64,000 nucleotides of DNA from Eriocheir sinensis (taxonomy: Eukaryota; Arthropoda; Malacostraca; Decapoda; Varunidae), in the NCBI RefSeq assembly GCF_024679095.1, contig NC_066512.1:13446536-13510535 (forward strand). Direction: 5' to 3'. Both the position numbers and the translations under genes were made by a program. Position 1 is the first letter of the stretch. The number at the start of each line of letters is the position of its first letter. Positions 47,013 to 61,229 of the stretch are shown here, piece after piece. The notes beneath the pieces were generated by a model. The model was not told where the DNA came from, did not search any database, and was given only the letters and a program-made list of their open reading frames with translations.

Positions 47013-47235
47013 GGGTCGTATTTTAAAACACTTCGTCGCCCAAGTTCACATATTTGACATGGCTTTCATAGGAGCTGTAGGCCTTTCCAGGGGTAGTTTT
47101 ATGACCCTGGTGGCAGTTTGACCCTTCTTCTGTGCCATGAACCTTAAAAAACACTCATGAAAACCAGATTGATCCCCTCTTTGACCTTTAGAAATAGTTG
47201 ATGTGAGAAGCGATGGTGTCTTAAAATACGGCCCT
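47013..47235. mobile_element. Short MITE with GGGCCGTATTTTAA-type ends
   Basis: Left GGGTCGTATTTTAAAACAC and right GTGTCTTAAAATACGGCCCT are inverted repeats of about 19 bp with few mismatches. Total 223 bp, non-coding. Flanking GTGTAT/ATGTTG shows no obvious duplication. The superfamily was not determined. Confidence 0.7.
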
Positions 47236-47538
47236 ATGTTGTGAAGGTATAAAAGGAAGAGAAGAATGAAAAAAACAAAAACAAACTGGGTAACAGAAAA
47301 GGTGTGTGAGGGACGACTTAAAATGGGGATGAGAGGAATGAGGGAATGATGCAGCATGAGGGAAGGAAAATGTGAGGAAAGACAGCGAGAGAATGTGGCA
47401 TGAAAGGATAGGAATACCAGGAAGAGTTCACGTCAGGGAAAGGAGTCAAAGGAAGTAAGGTGGATGAGGTGATGAATGACGGAGTGAAGCGATGAGAAAA
47501 AAAAGAAATGAATGGAGTGAAGGAAAACGCCATGACGA

Positions 47539-47587
<49 letters not shown>

Positions 47588-48099
47588 AACATTAATACAC
47601 CTCTACACTCGCTCTTTTTATGGGTAACTTTATTGAAGGTGATTGGGCAACAGAAACCGCCACCTCTTTCTAGTTTTCTATTGGACCATCGATTATGACG
47701 TCACTAAGAGCTGCCTTTAGTCGACCACTTACGGCTCCCTCAATAGAGAAGTACAGCCTTGACCTCCAAATACCAGAATTATTGATGTTCATTTTATATT
47801 CGATGCACCGTACTAATTTTTTTTGTCTCGTCATCTTCTTTTTTGCCCCTTCCGAAAATATCATCAGAATCGTCTCTTCATATTAGGAAAACTGTATATT
47901 ATTTTGTACGTGTTCCCTGGTTATAAATATTGAATGCTAAAAGATGCGAAGTTACATGGCTGCTGAATATGGTAGCTGTTTATTTTTTGTTTGTTTGTTG
48001 TGTATCGGTATTTGTTTATTGTACATAGCTACTATTTTTTCGCCTTCCTCTCTTGTCTCGTCTTTTTTTTGTTCCTTTATGTTTATACGACTTAGTCCA

Positions 48100-48137
<38 letters not shown>

Positions 48138-48826
48138 CCGCCCTCCCTCAAATCTATGTAAATTAATACCGTATCAGTTTTATGGTTAGCGAGAGGCGAG
48201 CAGACGTATAATCACCGACTCAGGGTTAGCAACCGATACCACCGCCTCCACCTCCAACACCACGACCTCCACCACCACGGCCTTCATCTGATCCACCACC
48301 TTCTTCTCAACCATCACCATCTCCATCTCCCTCACAACCACCACGACCGCCACCACTAACGCCTCTCTGAATATCGTATAGCAACGTTTACAGTTGTAAT
48401 TCTGAATGTTTTGGTGTTATGCTAAAAAACAAACTATCATCACCTTTATCTCCACCTGAACACCATCACCACCACCATCACCACCACCATCACCACCACC
48501 TCCATCAACACCACCACCACCACCACCTCCATCAACACCACCACCATCATAATCATAAAAATCAACAGCAGTAACACCGATAACAACACTTCCATCACCT
48601 GCACTTACCACCATTGACACCATGAAGAAGAAGAAGAAGAACAACAACAACAACTACAACAACAACAACAACAACTAAACAACAACAACGATGACAAAAA
48701 CCACAGTATTCTTAAGTTGTCGTTTTTCCCTCTGTCAATCAATCAATCAGTCGATCAGTCAGTGTACTTTTTTGTCTGTCTGTTTATCTCTCCCACTCAC
48801 TGCGTGCCTCGTTTTAGTACCATCTA

Positions 48827-48864
<38 letters not shown>

Positions 48865-49232
48865 GGGTTCCCGTAGCAGTATTTTTATCGTCTCTGTCAG
48901 GGTGGAGGTCGTCACAGGTGTAGGAGGGGCGTGGGAGGAGGTGTAGGCGGGGCAAGGAAGGAAGGAAGGAAGGGAGGAAGGAAGAAGACGACGAAGTGGA
49001 GTGGAGGGCAGCTGGTGGGAGGTGGCGTGCGATGTGTGATGTGTGGTGACGGGTGATATGACGAGGGTGGTGGTGTGTCTGGTGTGTGATGAATGTGTGG
49101 TGTATGTATGGTATGGTGTACGGCAAGAGGAGCATGTGAAAGAAGTGACCAGTGGGGTGTGTGACGGAAGGAATGTCGTGTTTGTTCTTTGTTTATCGCG
49201 TGTAGGAGGATATTTATTTATACTGGGATGGG

Positions 49233-49345
49233 GTCCTTTTTTTTTTTTTTTTTTTTTTTTTTACAGCAGAGGAGAGAGAAGAGAAGAGAAGGGCGTAAAA
49301 AAATAATGAAAAAAAAGCCCGCTACTTACTGCTCCTGAATATGGA
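49233..49345 (-). mobile_element. Jockey-type LINE, 3'-end fragment
   Basis: A T-run at about 49237-49262 is followed by TTACAGCAGAGGAGAGAG... and GCCCGCTACTTACTGCTCCT, matching the LINE 3' UTR and tail at 16378-16480 (GCCCGCTACTCACTGCTCCC). It is a severely 5'-truncated minus-strand insertion with poly(A). Confidence 0.75.
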
Positions 49346-49396
49346 AGCGTTTTGTTTGTTTGTTTGTTGGTGTGCTTGGTGGTGTCTTGAGCTGGT

Positions 49397-49435
<39 letters not shown>

Positions 49436-49514
49436 ATATACAGAAGATTGAAAAAAAAAAATAGAGGTGACTGAGGAGAATGAATGCAGGAAGTGCGTGG
49501 TTGTGAGATTGTGG

Positions 49515-49548
<34 letters not shown>

Positions 49549-49731
49549 TCATGGCATACTTCCTCGCAAACAAGATATAACTGAACCGATACAAATACAC
49601 ACACACACACACACACACACCGATCTTGGTTATGTATATATTTTTCTGAGTCGCTTATGCAGATGCAATTTTTGGTAGCTAATTTTATCAGAATGCAAGA
49701 TAAAACAAGAAGTCTTATATCCACCACCACC

Positions 49732-49778
<47 letters not shown>

Positions 49779-50729
49779 GTGGGTGTCCTCCTGCAGAAGG
49801 TGTGTTTAGGGAAGTGATAGAGGAATCAGAGCAGGTGCTGGAAGGGGGGGAGGGGGGGCGTGACGGGGAAGTGAAGGGGGCAGTGACGGGGAAAAGAAGG
49901 GAGGGGGGTGCAGGGGGGGTATTGAACCTGCAGGGGAGGGAAAGTGGAGGAGGGATAGATAACGGTTGAAAGGGGGAGAGAGGGGGCTTGAAGGGGGTTG
50001 TAAGTAGGGGTTGAGAGGGAGAAGGGATAAGAAGGGGTTGGAGCGGGGAGAGAAGGGGGTTAGGGGATCAGTAATGGTTGAAAGGGAGGGGATAAGTAAG
50101 GTTTGAAGGGGTGGGTGGGAAGCAGGGGGTGAGGGGAGTAAAAATAGCCTAGTGGTAGAGGTGGTCCGGGGTGTTCCTATTGGCTACTTCCTGCTCCTTC
50201 TCCCCTCCTTAATTCCTCCCCTCCTCTCCCCTCTTTGCTCTCCCCCTCTCCTCTCTTCTCCCTTCCTAAACACGTACCGTTATTCAATCTTCTTTCATGC
50301 TATACCTATTTCCTTGCAATCTTTTCTACGCTGGTTCCATTTATTTCCTGTTTCCTTATTTATTCTTCCTCTTCCTGAAACCGTTAACACCTTTCACTTT
50401 TTTTCACCTTACCTCTTGTCTTCCATTTTCCTGATTGTCACCTATTTCTTACTTTTCGGCATTTGCCACTCACTTCTCCCATCACGTCTTTTCCGTTTCT
50501 CTTTTTTCATCAACTCCCTTGCTGTCACCCTTTCTCCTGATCTTCCCCCTCCCATTTCCTCTTTACCTTCTCCGCTTCTTATCACCATCTTTTCCTTTCA
50601 TTTCCCCTTCTCTACTCAGTCACTTTTCTCCCCTCCTTGTTATTCTCTCCTTGGTATTTCTTATTAACACACGAGATGGAGGAGGAGGAGGAACATGAAC
50701 ATTATGCGATTTCTCCTTTTGATAAACGT

Positions 50730-50760
<31 letters not shown>

Positions 50761-51119
50761 TGGCACGCGGAGAACGGTGTGCAGCAGTAGCCAGTGAGAG
50801 GAACGAAATCTAGCTCAGAGAAGGAAGGAATGTAGGAAGTGACAAGGGAAGAGAAGGGAGAAGCAACCAAGGAAATGATGAAGAAACGACCCATGCATAA
50901 ACAATAGGCGGACGGCATGAAGATAAACTTGAACGAAAAGGAGGAAAAGTGAATCAAAGGAAAGAAAGTAGGGAACCAAGGAAAGGAGGAAGTAAGAGAG
51001 GTAGAGAACGGTGAGGAAAGGAAGGAGGGAACGCGTATTACGGAGTGCATGCAGAGGGAAGACGAAAAAATAACTGTGATGACTTGTAATGGTTTCCGGA
51101 GGTTGGGTGCCTTGCTCGG

Positions 51120-51154
<35 letters not shown>

Positions 51155-51339
51155 GTCGTGGTGTTGTGTAGGTGGAGGTTTTTACTAGCGTTCCTGACAT
51201 TATGCTGTGTGTGTGTGTGTGTTGAATTATTTTGGTCGAAAGTTTTGCATCCGCAAGTTTTCGTTATTCGTACATGAGTTTTGTTACGCATCAAGTTTTA
51301 TTAACTACCGTTTTTATATTGATCTAGAAAGGAATATCA

Positions 51340-51342
<3 letters not shown>

Positions 51343-51424
<82 letters not shown>
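51343..51424. repeat. (CT)n microsatellite
   Basis: About 41 CT units. Confidence 0.95.
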
Positions 51425-51429
<5 letters not shown>

Positions 51430-52319
51430 CACTGAGGTCATCGGAGGCACGTGCTTCTACCCCTTTGATCTTTCCTCATTCCCTTCTCCCCTCCATCCCA
51501 CATCCCGGGCACTTCCTGACGTGAGGGTATCCGTAACATGCGTGAGCGAGTGGGTGAATGAGCAAGCAATGCATAATGAGTAAGCAAAGGAGCAATCTTT
51601 AGTAAGTGAATTAGTGAGAAATGGAATAATATGTTGCTTGGGAGAGTAAATGGAAAAGTGAGTTAGTTGGGTTGAAGGTGAGAATGAGGTAAGCTTCTGG
51701 TTTCCCTCCCGTGATGTGCATCAGATAGTATGTGTTTGCATAATTGCCAGCCAGCCTCCCTCCCCGCACCCCACTCCGGATGAATGGGCAGGTATTCCCA
51801 ACCGGCTGTAGCTTGGCTGGGTTTGGCTGTCGAGTGTGGTAAGGGTGGCTGGGTTAGCATACTCAGATCATGTCTGGTTCGACAGGATTACACCTCCCTT
51901 TCTGGCTAGCTGGTGTGGAAGGGTTTACAGGGGTGGCTCATATGAGTACACATACACCTCATGGACGATGTTGGCAGGGTTACATTTCCCAATGAAATTT
52001 GTTTTTGTGTCATGGTGGGCCGGGTGGTTCGTCCACTCGTCATGGCTGGGTTAGCTGGTTTACACTTTCTGCTCTATTTTGAATGGTGGGGGTAACAGGG
52101 AGTGGTAGGAGTAGCTCATAGACACCTCATGGCTGGGCTGGCTGGCAAACATCTATACATCTCGTCCTTTACGCGTACATGACGATGAATAGTTAGTTTA
52201 CACGCTTCGGTTGTCTGGGGTATCAGGGGTTGCGAGGCTGGTATACATACACCACATGTTAGGTTGGCAGACTTACATTTCCCCACGTTTGACTTATAGT
52301 GTGGATGGGATGGCACGTA

Positions 52320-52520
52320 AAGTTGGGGCCATACGGTATAACTTCGCGTGACCTCGATGCTCATCTCCGTCGCATTGGCCCTAGAGCCTGTGGTGGGTGA
52401 TGACTCATTACCTCGGGATATAGGGCTCGTGTGTCATCCGTGTTCCTACAGTTTACCTTCGCCAGGTTTCCCCGGGTACCTATTTGTCGACCAGCCCGCA
52501 AGGGAGGATGAACAGCATGA
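52320..52520 (-). mobile_element. tRNA-derived SINE, body fragment
   Basis: Matches the body of the SINE at 25885-26080 (CATCTCCGTCG, TTACCTCG, GGTACCTAT.T.TCGACCAGCC in plus sense) but lacks the tRNA-like head. Diverged. Confidence 0.65.
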
Positions 52521-53067
52521 CGGGTTAGCAGGCGTAAGTGTCTCATGTTGTGTGTTTAGGGTGACAGGGTGGTTGTATTATGATTGCCAGAATGTTGACT
52601 GACAGGTTCATGTTGGAGCCCTGCAGCAGTAATAGGGCGGTGGAAGGACTTCGTTCATATAGGCATCGAGGCGGGGTTGGCAGCGTTGGCGTTGGCGCAT
52701 TCACACCTCATGAACGAGGTTGGCAGAGCTTTGCGTCTCAAGCTGGGCGGAATGTTTAGTGATGAAACAGCTCTTTTCCGGGTGGTCACTATGAGACTTC
52801 ATGCGTCACGGGCGTCTGAGGATGCTGCGTCGCTGTTTATCATATTGGGGATTAATGTTACATTTATATCTTCTTTCTACTCTTTAGTGCCACTCATTAT
52901 TAGTAAGGGGCGGCTGCTTAGGCTTCAGTTAAAAAAGGAGGGAAAAAATAGTATGTCAAGTGCTATGTGTTTTCTTTTTTTCTTTTTTTTCTAAATCAAC
53001 ATTTTCTTCATAACTAGAGGTGGTGGTGAGCTTATGTAACTACCTGCTTGTGGTGCATAATAATATC

Positions 53068-53140
53068 TGCCCAGACCCGGGATCGAACCGGGGACCTTTA
53101 GATCTTCAGTCTAACGCTCTCCCAACTGAGCTATCTAGGC
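53068..53140 (-). tRNA. tRNA-Phe (GAA)
   Basis: A 73-nt cloverleaf on the minus strand. Acceptor stem GCCTAGA pairs with TCTGGGC with one G-U pair; discriminator A at 53068. D arm with AGCTCAGTTGGGAGAGC (box A), anticodon loop CTGAAGA giving GAA, T arm with GGTTCGATCC (box B). From the D arm through the anticodon arm it follows the animal tRNA-Phe consensus as I know it. There is no intron. No T-run of four or more is seen close after the 3' end (the next on this strand is over 100 nt away), so termination may be weak or the copy may be silent. Confidence 0.9.
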
Positions 53141-53190
53141 TTGTAACAAAGTGGTAAATGATAAGAAATAGATGAAGCTGTTGGTCAACG

Positions 53191-53191
53191 A

Positions 53192-53248
<57 letters not shown>
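53191..53248. repeat. (CT)n microsatellite
   Basis: About 28 CT units directly before a dispersed-repeat fragment. Confidence 0.95.
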
Positions 53249-53250
<2 letters not shown>

Positions 53251-53345
53251 TTTATTTACTTATTTGTATTTACCTATTTGTAGTCTAATGGGCCCGAGCT
53301 AAGCTCTAATAGTCCCGTCTCCATATCTACATTTATCCAGCCTTT
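53249..53345. repeat. Dispersed decapod repeat fragment
   Basis: Contains GGGCCCGAGCTAAGCTCT and CCCGTCTCCATATCTACATT, a word combination I associate with a repeat common in decapod genomes, often next to microsatellites. Identity is from memory of the pattern and needs a search. Confidence 0.4.
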
Positions 53346-55744
53346 CCTTCATTTGTTGGACACTGTGTGTGTGTGTGTGTGTGTGTCCCTTTATCTATCC
53401 ATTTATATATCTAACTCCACCTCTCCGCACTCATTCGCTAACACGGCAATAGGTGATACCAGGGTTGCCAGGTGTGTGAGTGGTGGTGGTGGTGGTGGTG
53501 GTGTAATGAGCCATATCAATGTTGCTAAGCGTCTGACGTGTGGCGGCGCTTCACGTCTCCCACAACATTGTCTGAATCCCGAGGTTGCGGGGCCGTGGGA
53601 CTCGTTCCCGAGCAGTGGCAGCGTGAGAGGCTGCCGCGGGCCCTTCTGGCGTGTCGGTGTCTGATGGGAATGCCGTGAGCTGCCGGAAGGGGCGTCCTCT
53701 CCCAGCTGTAGGAAGGGAGAAGACAGTGGTGGAGGGGAGGGCGAAGAGTGTTGGGGGTGGAGGGGCCGGTTTTAAAGATCGTAAAAATGTGGAGGAGTGA
53801 TTGATTGACAGGAAAACAGTGGTGGAAGGGAGACAGAAGGGCAGGCGTAATGACAGAGGGGCGAGTGAAGGAAGGAAAGGCGAGTGGATAGGTGATTAAA
53901 GTACATTAGATGGCTAGTGGAAGAGCAATGGGGAGGAAGAAGGCAAACGGCATGATTGAGTGGTGGGAATACAATGGTGGAAGGGTAAGAAGTGATGTAT
54001 TGGTGGACATAGCGGTAGAGAGGTGGAAGGGCAACGAGAAGGGTGGTGATAAGGGGGGTAGTGGAGTAACGATGGGAATGTAATGGTGGAGGGGTTTGTG
54101 AAGAGGCAGGGGTTGAGTTATAATATTGGAAGAGTTGGATAAAAAAGACGATGGGGAAGAGAAGGAAGCAGTATCGAACTCAAACTGACACGTTCTTTAC
54201 TTTCTTACCTGCTGATTTCGGATAATGAACGTTAAGAGCCCTCGTGACATGGGCCAGATTTAGGAGGGAAGGAAAACTCAGACTACGGAACTTGAACATC
54301 AGTAAAGTAAAATAAACAGAGCTTCGTTTGTGTACACTTTATCAATTATCAAGTGTCCATTAGTGGTTGTGGGGTTGAAGAAGCGATTATAAAGAAGCGG
54401 AGAGAAAAGAGGCACCACGAAAAGGGGATCGAGTTGAGAGAAATAGGAAAAGGGATAGAAAAACAGGTGTGTATACGAGGCAGCTAAACATTAGAAAAAG
54501 GGGATATAAGGAAAATAAACTCAGAATGATCGGAGGCGAAGAAAATAACGACAGGACAAGAAGAGAGAAGAAAAGTGGAGGAGAAGATATGAGGCGTTAA
54601 ATGGAAGAAGAGGGAACAGGGAACTGAAACGGAAAGTGAAGGAGAGAGCGAAGGGGAAGAAAACTGAATGAAAGGCAGATAAATGAAGAAAGCCAGAAAG
54701 AGGGATGAGGAAGAAACAGAGAAGGAGAGGAAAAGAGAAGAACAGAAGGAATGATGGCATGGAAAGTAGTACAAGAGGAGAAATGAAAGGGAGATAGATG
54801 AAGGAAACCGGAAGAGGGAGAGGGACGAGGAAGAGGAGGAGGAAGACTCAGGAAAGGGATGACTGTCGGGGAATTACCTCACCACCGAGAAAACTTGTAT
54901 ACGTACTCGAGACATGACGGAAGGTTCAGGAAGGAAGGTATATTTAGTATGTCCTAGAAATTCTTGGCGGCGCACACCTTGCTGCCTTCATTGAGATCAC
55001 AACTATTAGTTCAGACGTCACTGGTGCGAAACTTTATTTATTTGTTTCTTATTAATATTCTGTTTGATCATCGTTTTCAGTGGTCTTCTTGCGAGGATAA
55101 ACAGTTGGCCCTGCACACCTTCCTACCTTAACCTGTTGCTTCAGACTGTACTAACACGCTTCTTTTTTCTTCTTATTATTATTACAATCATCATCATCAT
55201 CATCATCATCTTATAATCCACGCTTTCAATGGTAATAGAGTAGATGAAAAACACGGGAGCTGAATTATAAAAAAACAAAACAAAATTCTGTCCATCACTG
55301 TGGAAATACACATGTAACGGGTGGGTTCTTTTCTCACTATTCTTTCGTTGCCCAGACCGCAGAATTGGAGTTGGTGGTGTGGAATTGGTGGTGGTGATTG
55401 TGAATTGTTGTGGGATTTATGAGTTACACCTGACGAGTGTGAAGGGCTCTCTGGGCCTCTCCTCACCTTCCCTTCCTGCTTCGCCTCCCCCCCCCTGCGG
55501 CATTTTTTCCCCGCGGTCAGGTGTCTTGCAGGTGAACTGATGATAACGCAGGAGGGTTGCAGGGGAGGGGGGTAGAGGTGATGGGGGGGACATGAAGACG
55601 AGTGGAGGAAGGTGGGGCAAACTAGTTGGGGGTGAGAGGTGGGAAGGGGCCGAGTGGTGACAGGGGAAGGGAAGTAGAAAGTTTTTTGAGACAGTTGGAG
55701 GGACAGCGGGAGGAAGAAGTGTGTGGTGAGAGGGGGAGAGGTGT

Positions 55745-55896
<152 letters not shown>

Positions 55897-56063
55897 CTCT
55901 GTTCACACCGAGTAGGCGGGAAAAGATAACTAAAAGCACTGCATGCTCTCCATTCACGGACGAAAGTAAAGAAGTTAAATGTTAAATGAAGATTTTTAGT
56001 TAATAAAAGAATAAATAGATTCAAGAAAATTATACATAAAAAACATGTAACGAGCAGTAAGCA

Positions 56064-56178
<115 letters not shown>

Positions 56179-56825
56179 GTAAGTGAATAAATTAAACGGG
56201 AAACGGAATTACTCTTTATTTATAAAGGATGGCAACTGAAAAAAGGAAGAAAAAAATGGGGCTGCACCTCCCATCTTCCAATTAATAAAAAGGTCATATT
56301 ATTGAAGAAATAAAAAAAAGATAACCCTTGCTGCGCCATGATCTGTCTTAACTTTATACCATCGATGTCGTAAGAAATGGCTGACGAAGTAAAAGAAGGA
56401 AAAAAAAAAAGTCTGTGATATATCGTAACTAACCTTCTACCATCGACATCATAAGAAATAGCAAACGAAATAAGATAAGGAAAAAAGTGCGTTGTGTCGT
56501 GATTTTGTACTTTCGAAATCATATATATAACAGAACAAAACGAGACAAAATGAAACTGCTAGGCCTTACTTAGCCTTCACGTTCCACCCTCCACCTTTCA
56601 TGTCTGCCCCACACGTTCTTGTTAGCCTGAGCGAAACACTGAGCGAAGGAACACTTGAGCGGAACAATTTTTTTTTTTTAATCTTTATAGAAGTACGTCA
56701 CGTTGCGGGCTGATTGTGTGTGTTTCTGGTCAGAACACGTTCTTACTCGTGTTTCTTTCTATCTCGATTTTCGTTTTATTTTATTTTTTCCACCTGTGAT
56801 GATTACGAAGAACGGTATGTTTTTG

Positions 56826-56892
56826 TTTAGTAGCATGTAGTAGTAGTAGTAGCAATAGTAGTAGTAGTAGTGGTAGTAGTTGTTCTTATTGA

Positions 56893-56929
<37 letters not shown>

Positions 56930-56950
56930 GCTGTTGTTGTTGTAGTAGTA
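56826..56950. repeat. (GTA)n and (GTT)n trinucleotide arrays
   Basis: GTA/TAG units to about 56880, then GTT units with one GCT to about 56950. Confidence 0.9.
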
Positions 56951-57290
56951 TATTTTGTTTTTGTTGCTTTTGTACTTCTTGTTCTTCGTCTCTTTTATTC
57001 GTTTTTTATTCGGTTATTTTTAACTTCAATTTAATTTTCTTAAGTTTTTTCTTGCGAATTTTATTAAGTATAAGTCTGTGGTTATCATTAATGTTAGTAT
57101 TAGTATTTTTATTATTGTTATTATTACTATTCTTATTAGCAGTATCATCATTGTTATTACTATATATAATGCTATTTCGTTTTATTTATTGTTTAGTCTT
57201 TTCCTCCCATGACACTGATTGATCGCACGAATTTATAGCACTTGCATCTGTCTGAGTCTGTCACCTTAATATAATGTCATTTGAAGGTCA

Positions 57291-57321
<31 letters not shown>

Positions 57322-57708
57322 GCGAGTAACACAAAAATCAATTTAAAGTAACCCCCCCCCCCCCCCCCGCGCTTCAAAGCAATAAGTCTATGTTTGCTTA
57401 TTAGTAATGCATACCACTTCTTTTCTTTTTACGATAGTTTATTGACCTGTTTCTTTACATTCCCTCTCGGCTTGGTATTGTTTATCGGTCACACTGAAGA
57501 GAGAAAACTCCCGTAGCGGCGCTTTGTAAGGCTGGATGATGAAGTTTTAGTAGAAGTATATAGTAGTAGTAGAAGGGAGGAGGAGGACTCGAGAAAGATG
57601 AGGAGGAGAGGGAAGACGAGGTGTGGAGTAAAAAAAGAAGGAATGAGTTCGCTCGGAGATTTAAGAAGTCTTCCGCAGACAGAAAAATAGGAGGCAGGGA
57701 GGGGAGGG

Positions 57709-58042
<334 letters not shown>

Positions 58043-58158
58043 AAGGAAACCGTTATTGGGTGTGTTTGTATGTTTGTATGTAAACCAGGCTGTTGGGGGA
58101 ATTGTTCTTTAAAGATTTATCTCCTAGTATTAAATGGGAAAACGGGCCCTTGTCCGAA

Positions 58159-58287
58159 GATTGCTCCCTCCCTGCACGGGGTAGCACGAGGCTGTGCCAA
58201 AGGCGGCCTGTAGCAGGATGCCGACAGACCGACTCTATCGGCGATCAAAATCTAGCCGACCAAGTCGACGAGGATTGGCGTGTCTCT
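58159..58287 (+). repeat. Short repeat with conserved core, copy 2
   Basis: Matches 35594-35720, with the same core GCCGACAGACCGACTCTATC, but lacks the 8 bases that complete the second hairpin arm in copy 1. Class unknown. Confidence 0.6.
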
Positions 58288-58595
58288 CCGGGGGGAGTTT
58301 GTTTACCTTCTGTTTCTATTCATTTCTAGATATTAAGTTTACGTATGGTTTACATCTTTTATGTAAGAATTGTCTCAGTTCATTTCGTTTTATTGTGCTT
58401 TGTTCCCGAATAAGTTTTTTTGTTGTTTTGTTCTTGTCTACCCAATTTATCATATTTTATCTAGTCACTTCATCAATTTGTGTACTTTATGATTTTCTTT
58501 TCATTGTCTTGTCTTTTTTCTTTTGTTTTATTATCCATCCCAGCGACCAACATTCGGGGAGTAGGTGAACTCTGAGGGAAGGAGGAAATTAAGCG

Positions 58596-58800
<205 letters not shown>

Positions 58801-59737
58801 GTGTAATTTATAGTTCAGTGTTTATGTAGAACTATAGAAAGGAGTGTCCAGGAAGCGTGTCGTTGGTGGTTGATCACAGAAAAAGGAGGAAATCATGTAA
58901 TAAGAAAAGATCGTTTGATTACAATGATCCTTCCTTCTGCAGTGCTTTAGTAAACTCACGCAGGAAGACGCTCTTTTCCTGATATAATAAGTATTGTTAA
59001 GTTATTGTTTAATGAAGCCCCCTCTTCAAGAAAGGAAGCATTGGTTCATGGTTTGCGTGATTGTGACGATAGTGGTTGTCATTGTTGTAGGTTAGGTAAG
59101 TGTCTGAAACGTATGGTAGGGGGAAACAATAGGAATAATAATGGATTTTGTACGGGGGGGGGGGGGGGGGGGTTAATTTTACAGGTAGGTATTGTCTCGA
59201 AATTGTTCCTTGTCGAGAAAGAATGAGTTTCTAGTTTGAACGTGTGATTGTTTCACATTATTATTGGTTGACGGACAGTGTAGTATATATCTGCTCTTGA
59301 AGACCCTAATTTGTGCTATAGATATTGCTTGCGTGAAATTCATCTGTATAAAAGAGTATTAAGAGTGAGGGAGGAGCGATAGTTTTATCGTGGAGGAAAA
59401 AAAAATAAGAAAATGCATTAAGGCTGGATTCACACGAGCCACTTTTTAGTGGTCAGTGGCCGACACAAAATAATGGTCAAAATAGAACACACACATCTCT
59501 ATGGGTGCATGCAAACGGGCCACTTTTTTGTGTTCGTCACAAAACAGTGGCGAGTTGTGGCGGGCGAAGCCATTTTTCCGACCACGCCACTGTGGCCTGC
59601 GATAGATATAGTCCGTGGGCCACCCTCACAAATTAGCTCTAGAAAACAAGTTTCGTCGGGCATATGTCCGCATTGAAAATTTTCACTTGTAATAGGTTGC
59701 AGCAATGTTCTCAACACTTTATCCTATGTAAAACACT

Positions 59738-60297
59738 TTTTCATCTATGGCAATTTGTGTTTAACGCCTTCGTTTTAAAGTTACAGAATGTTTAAATACG
59801 AAAATTGATCAATTTAAAATACAAGCCAAACAATTTATATTCAGACAACATTGGGCTAATGTTAACTATTTGACCTATAAAAACAGTCATAGTTATGCAT
59901 GCTGTCATGAAAATACCATTTGCATCGTATTTTAAACAAGTTGTACAGCCTAAACAGTTGCCATTAGACAAAGACTGTCTTAATGTAATTTGTTTGTCTT
60001 GTAATGCAACCATCCTGAAGTCTCTATATTCAAATATTATTTACTCTACTTTACAAGACAAACAAATTACATTAAGACAGTCTTTGTCTAATGGCAACTG
60101 TTTAGAAACTGTTTTTTTGTTAATAAAATACGAATGGTATTTTTCATGACAGCATGCATAACTGACTGTTTTTATAGGTCAAATAGTTAACATTAGCCCA
60201 ATGTTGTCTGAATATAAATTGTTTGTCTTGTATTTTAAGCATCCTGTAACTTTAAAACGAAGGCGTTAAACACAAATTGCCATAGATGAAAAATAAA
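59738..60297. repeat. 560-bp palindrome
   Basis: TTTTTCATCTATGGCAATTT at 59738 returns inverted at the right edge (to 60297). Other paired landmarks: AACATTGGGCTAATGTTAAC, ATGCATGCTGTCATGAAAA and AAAGACTGTCTTAATGTAAT with their reverse complements. The arms are about 260 bp each around a loop near 60005-60045, with scattered small differences. It contains no gene. Confidence 0.85.
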
Positions 60298-61229
60298 ATA
60301 AACATACAAGTAATTTGTTCTAACAAATTCCCAAAGTCAAGGCCATTTCAAAATTATATGGATTATATTTACTAACATTACGGTCTTCTGTCTTCTTAAA
60401 AAACGAGAATAGTCCCGTGAGTCGAAATATTCATCAGAACGAACAGGCAAGGCGTTTGTTTACAGTTAATATTAAAACCTTATTAGAATAGGTACGTAAA
60501 TATTTTTTTGTATAAATAAAACTACATATATTTGACATACTTTATTTGTGCTTTTTTATTCAATTCAATATTCATTAAAGCATTAAAAAAAATATATATA
60601 TTAAATTTAATTTAGTCAGCCATAAAAGTACATTTTCTTGGCTTTTAAGCATTAGAGAATACCACAAGTTTTGTTGAATACTATCCTATTCATATAAAAC
60701 AATAGATTTTAATATGCTATTATTTCGTAAACGTGCAAGTAAAACTAGTTAAGCTCCTCGAAACTAGCTTCTATGTAATAAAACCTATTATATCCTGAAG
60801 AAAACGAGCGCTGCGGAATGATGCCCGACGAAAGTGTAAGATATTCCAGGGTGGCCCACGGACTAATACCGTTGTTTCAAATGGCAGCGTGCAGTGCACA
60901 CGAGCCACTTTCGGTTGCCACCACCCTGCCACCCGCCAATTTCCCTCTGTCTTGACACTGACCTATATGAACTGTCATATTGATGTATAAGTATGACCTT
61001 CACGCATAACCTGTGTTCAGGATATGATGGATAAGCTCTTATATGCTTTCAGAATTAATGTTTCATTTCGTTTCACAGTTTTGCATATTAATGGATTCTG
61101 GTGTGGCTTAATTGGTGAATGTGGTAGTTTTATCTACCCGGAAGCAGAAAGTGGACATATTATGTAACCGCAAAGACTGCTGAATTATGTCAATAGATTA
61201 CACCTAATGTGACTATATTCTTCATGTTC

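Larger units (their letters stand above)
47236..53067. other. Low-complexity non-coding region
   Basis: No exon or RNA gene recognised. It holds AC (47541-47586), GT (48102-48135), CCA/TCA trinucleotides (48467-48553), AAC (48640-48680), AC (48830-48862), GT, GA, AC and CT (49397-49776) and G-rich DNA at 49840-50150, besides entries listed separately. Confidence 0.5.

Noticed and set aside
49784..49830. Candidate next exon of the coiled-coil gene after a CTCCTGCAG acceptor
   Set aside because: In the required phase it meets a stop after six codons and has no coiled-coil pattern.
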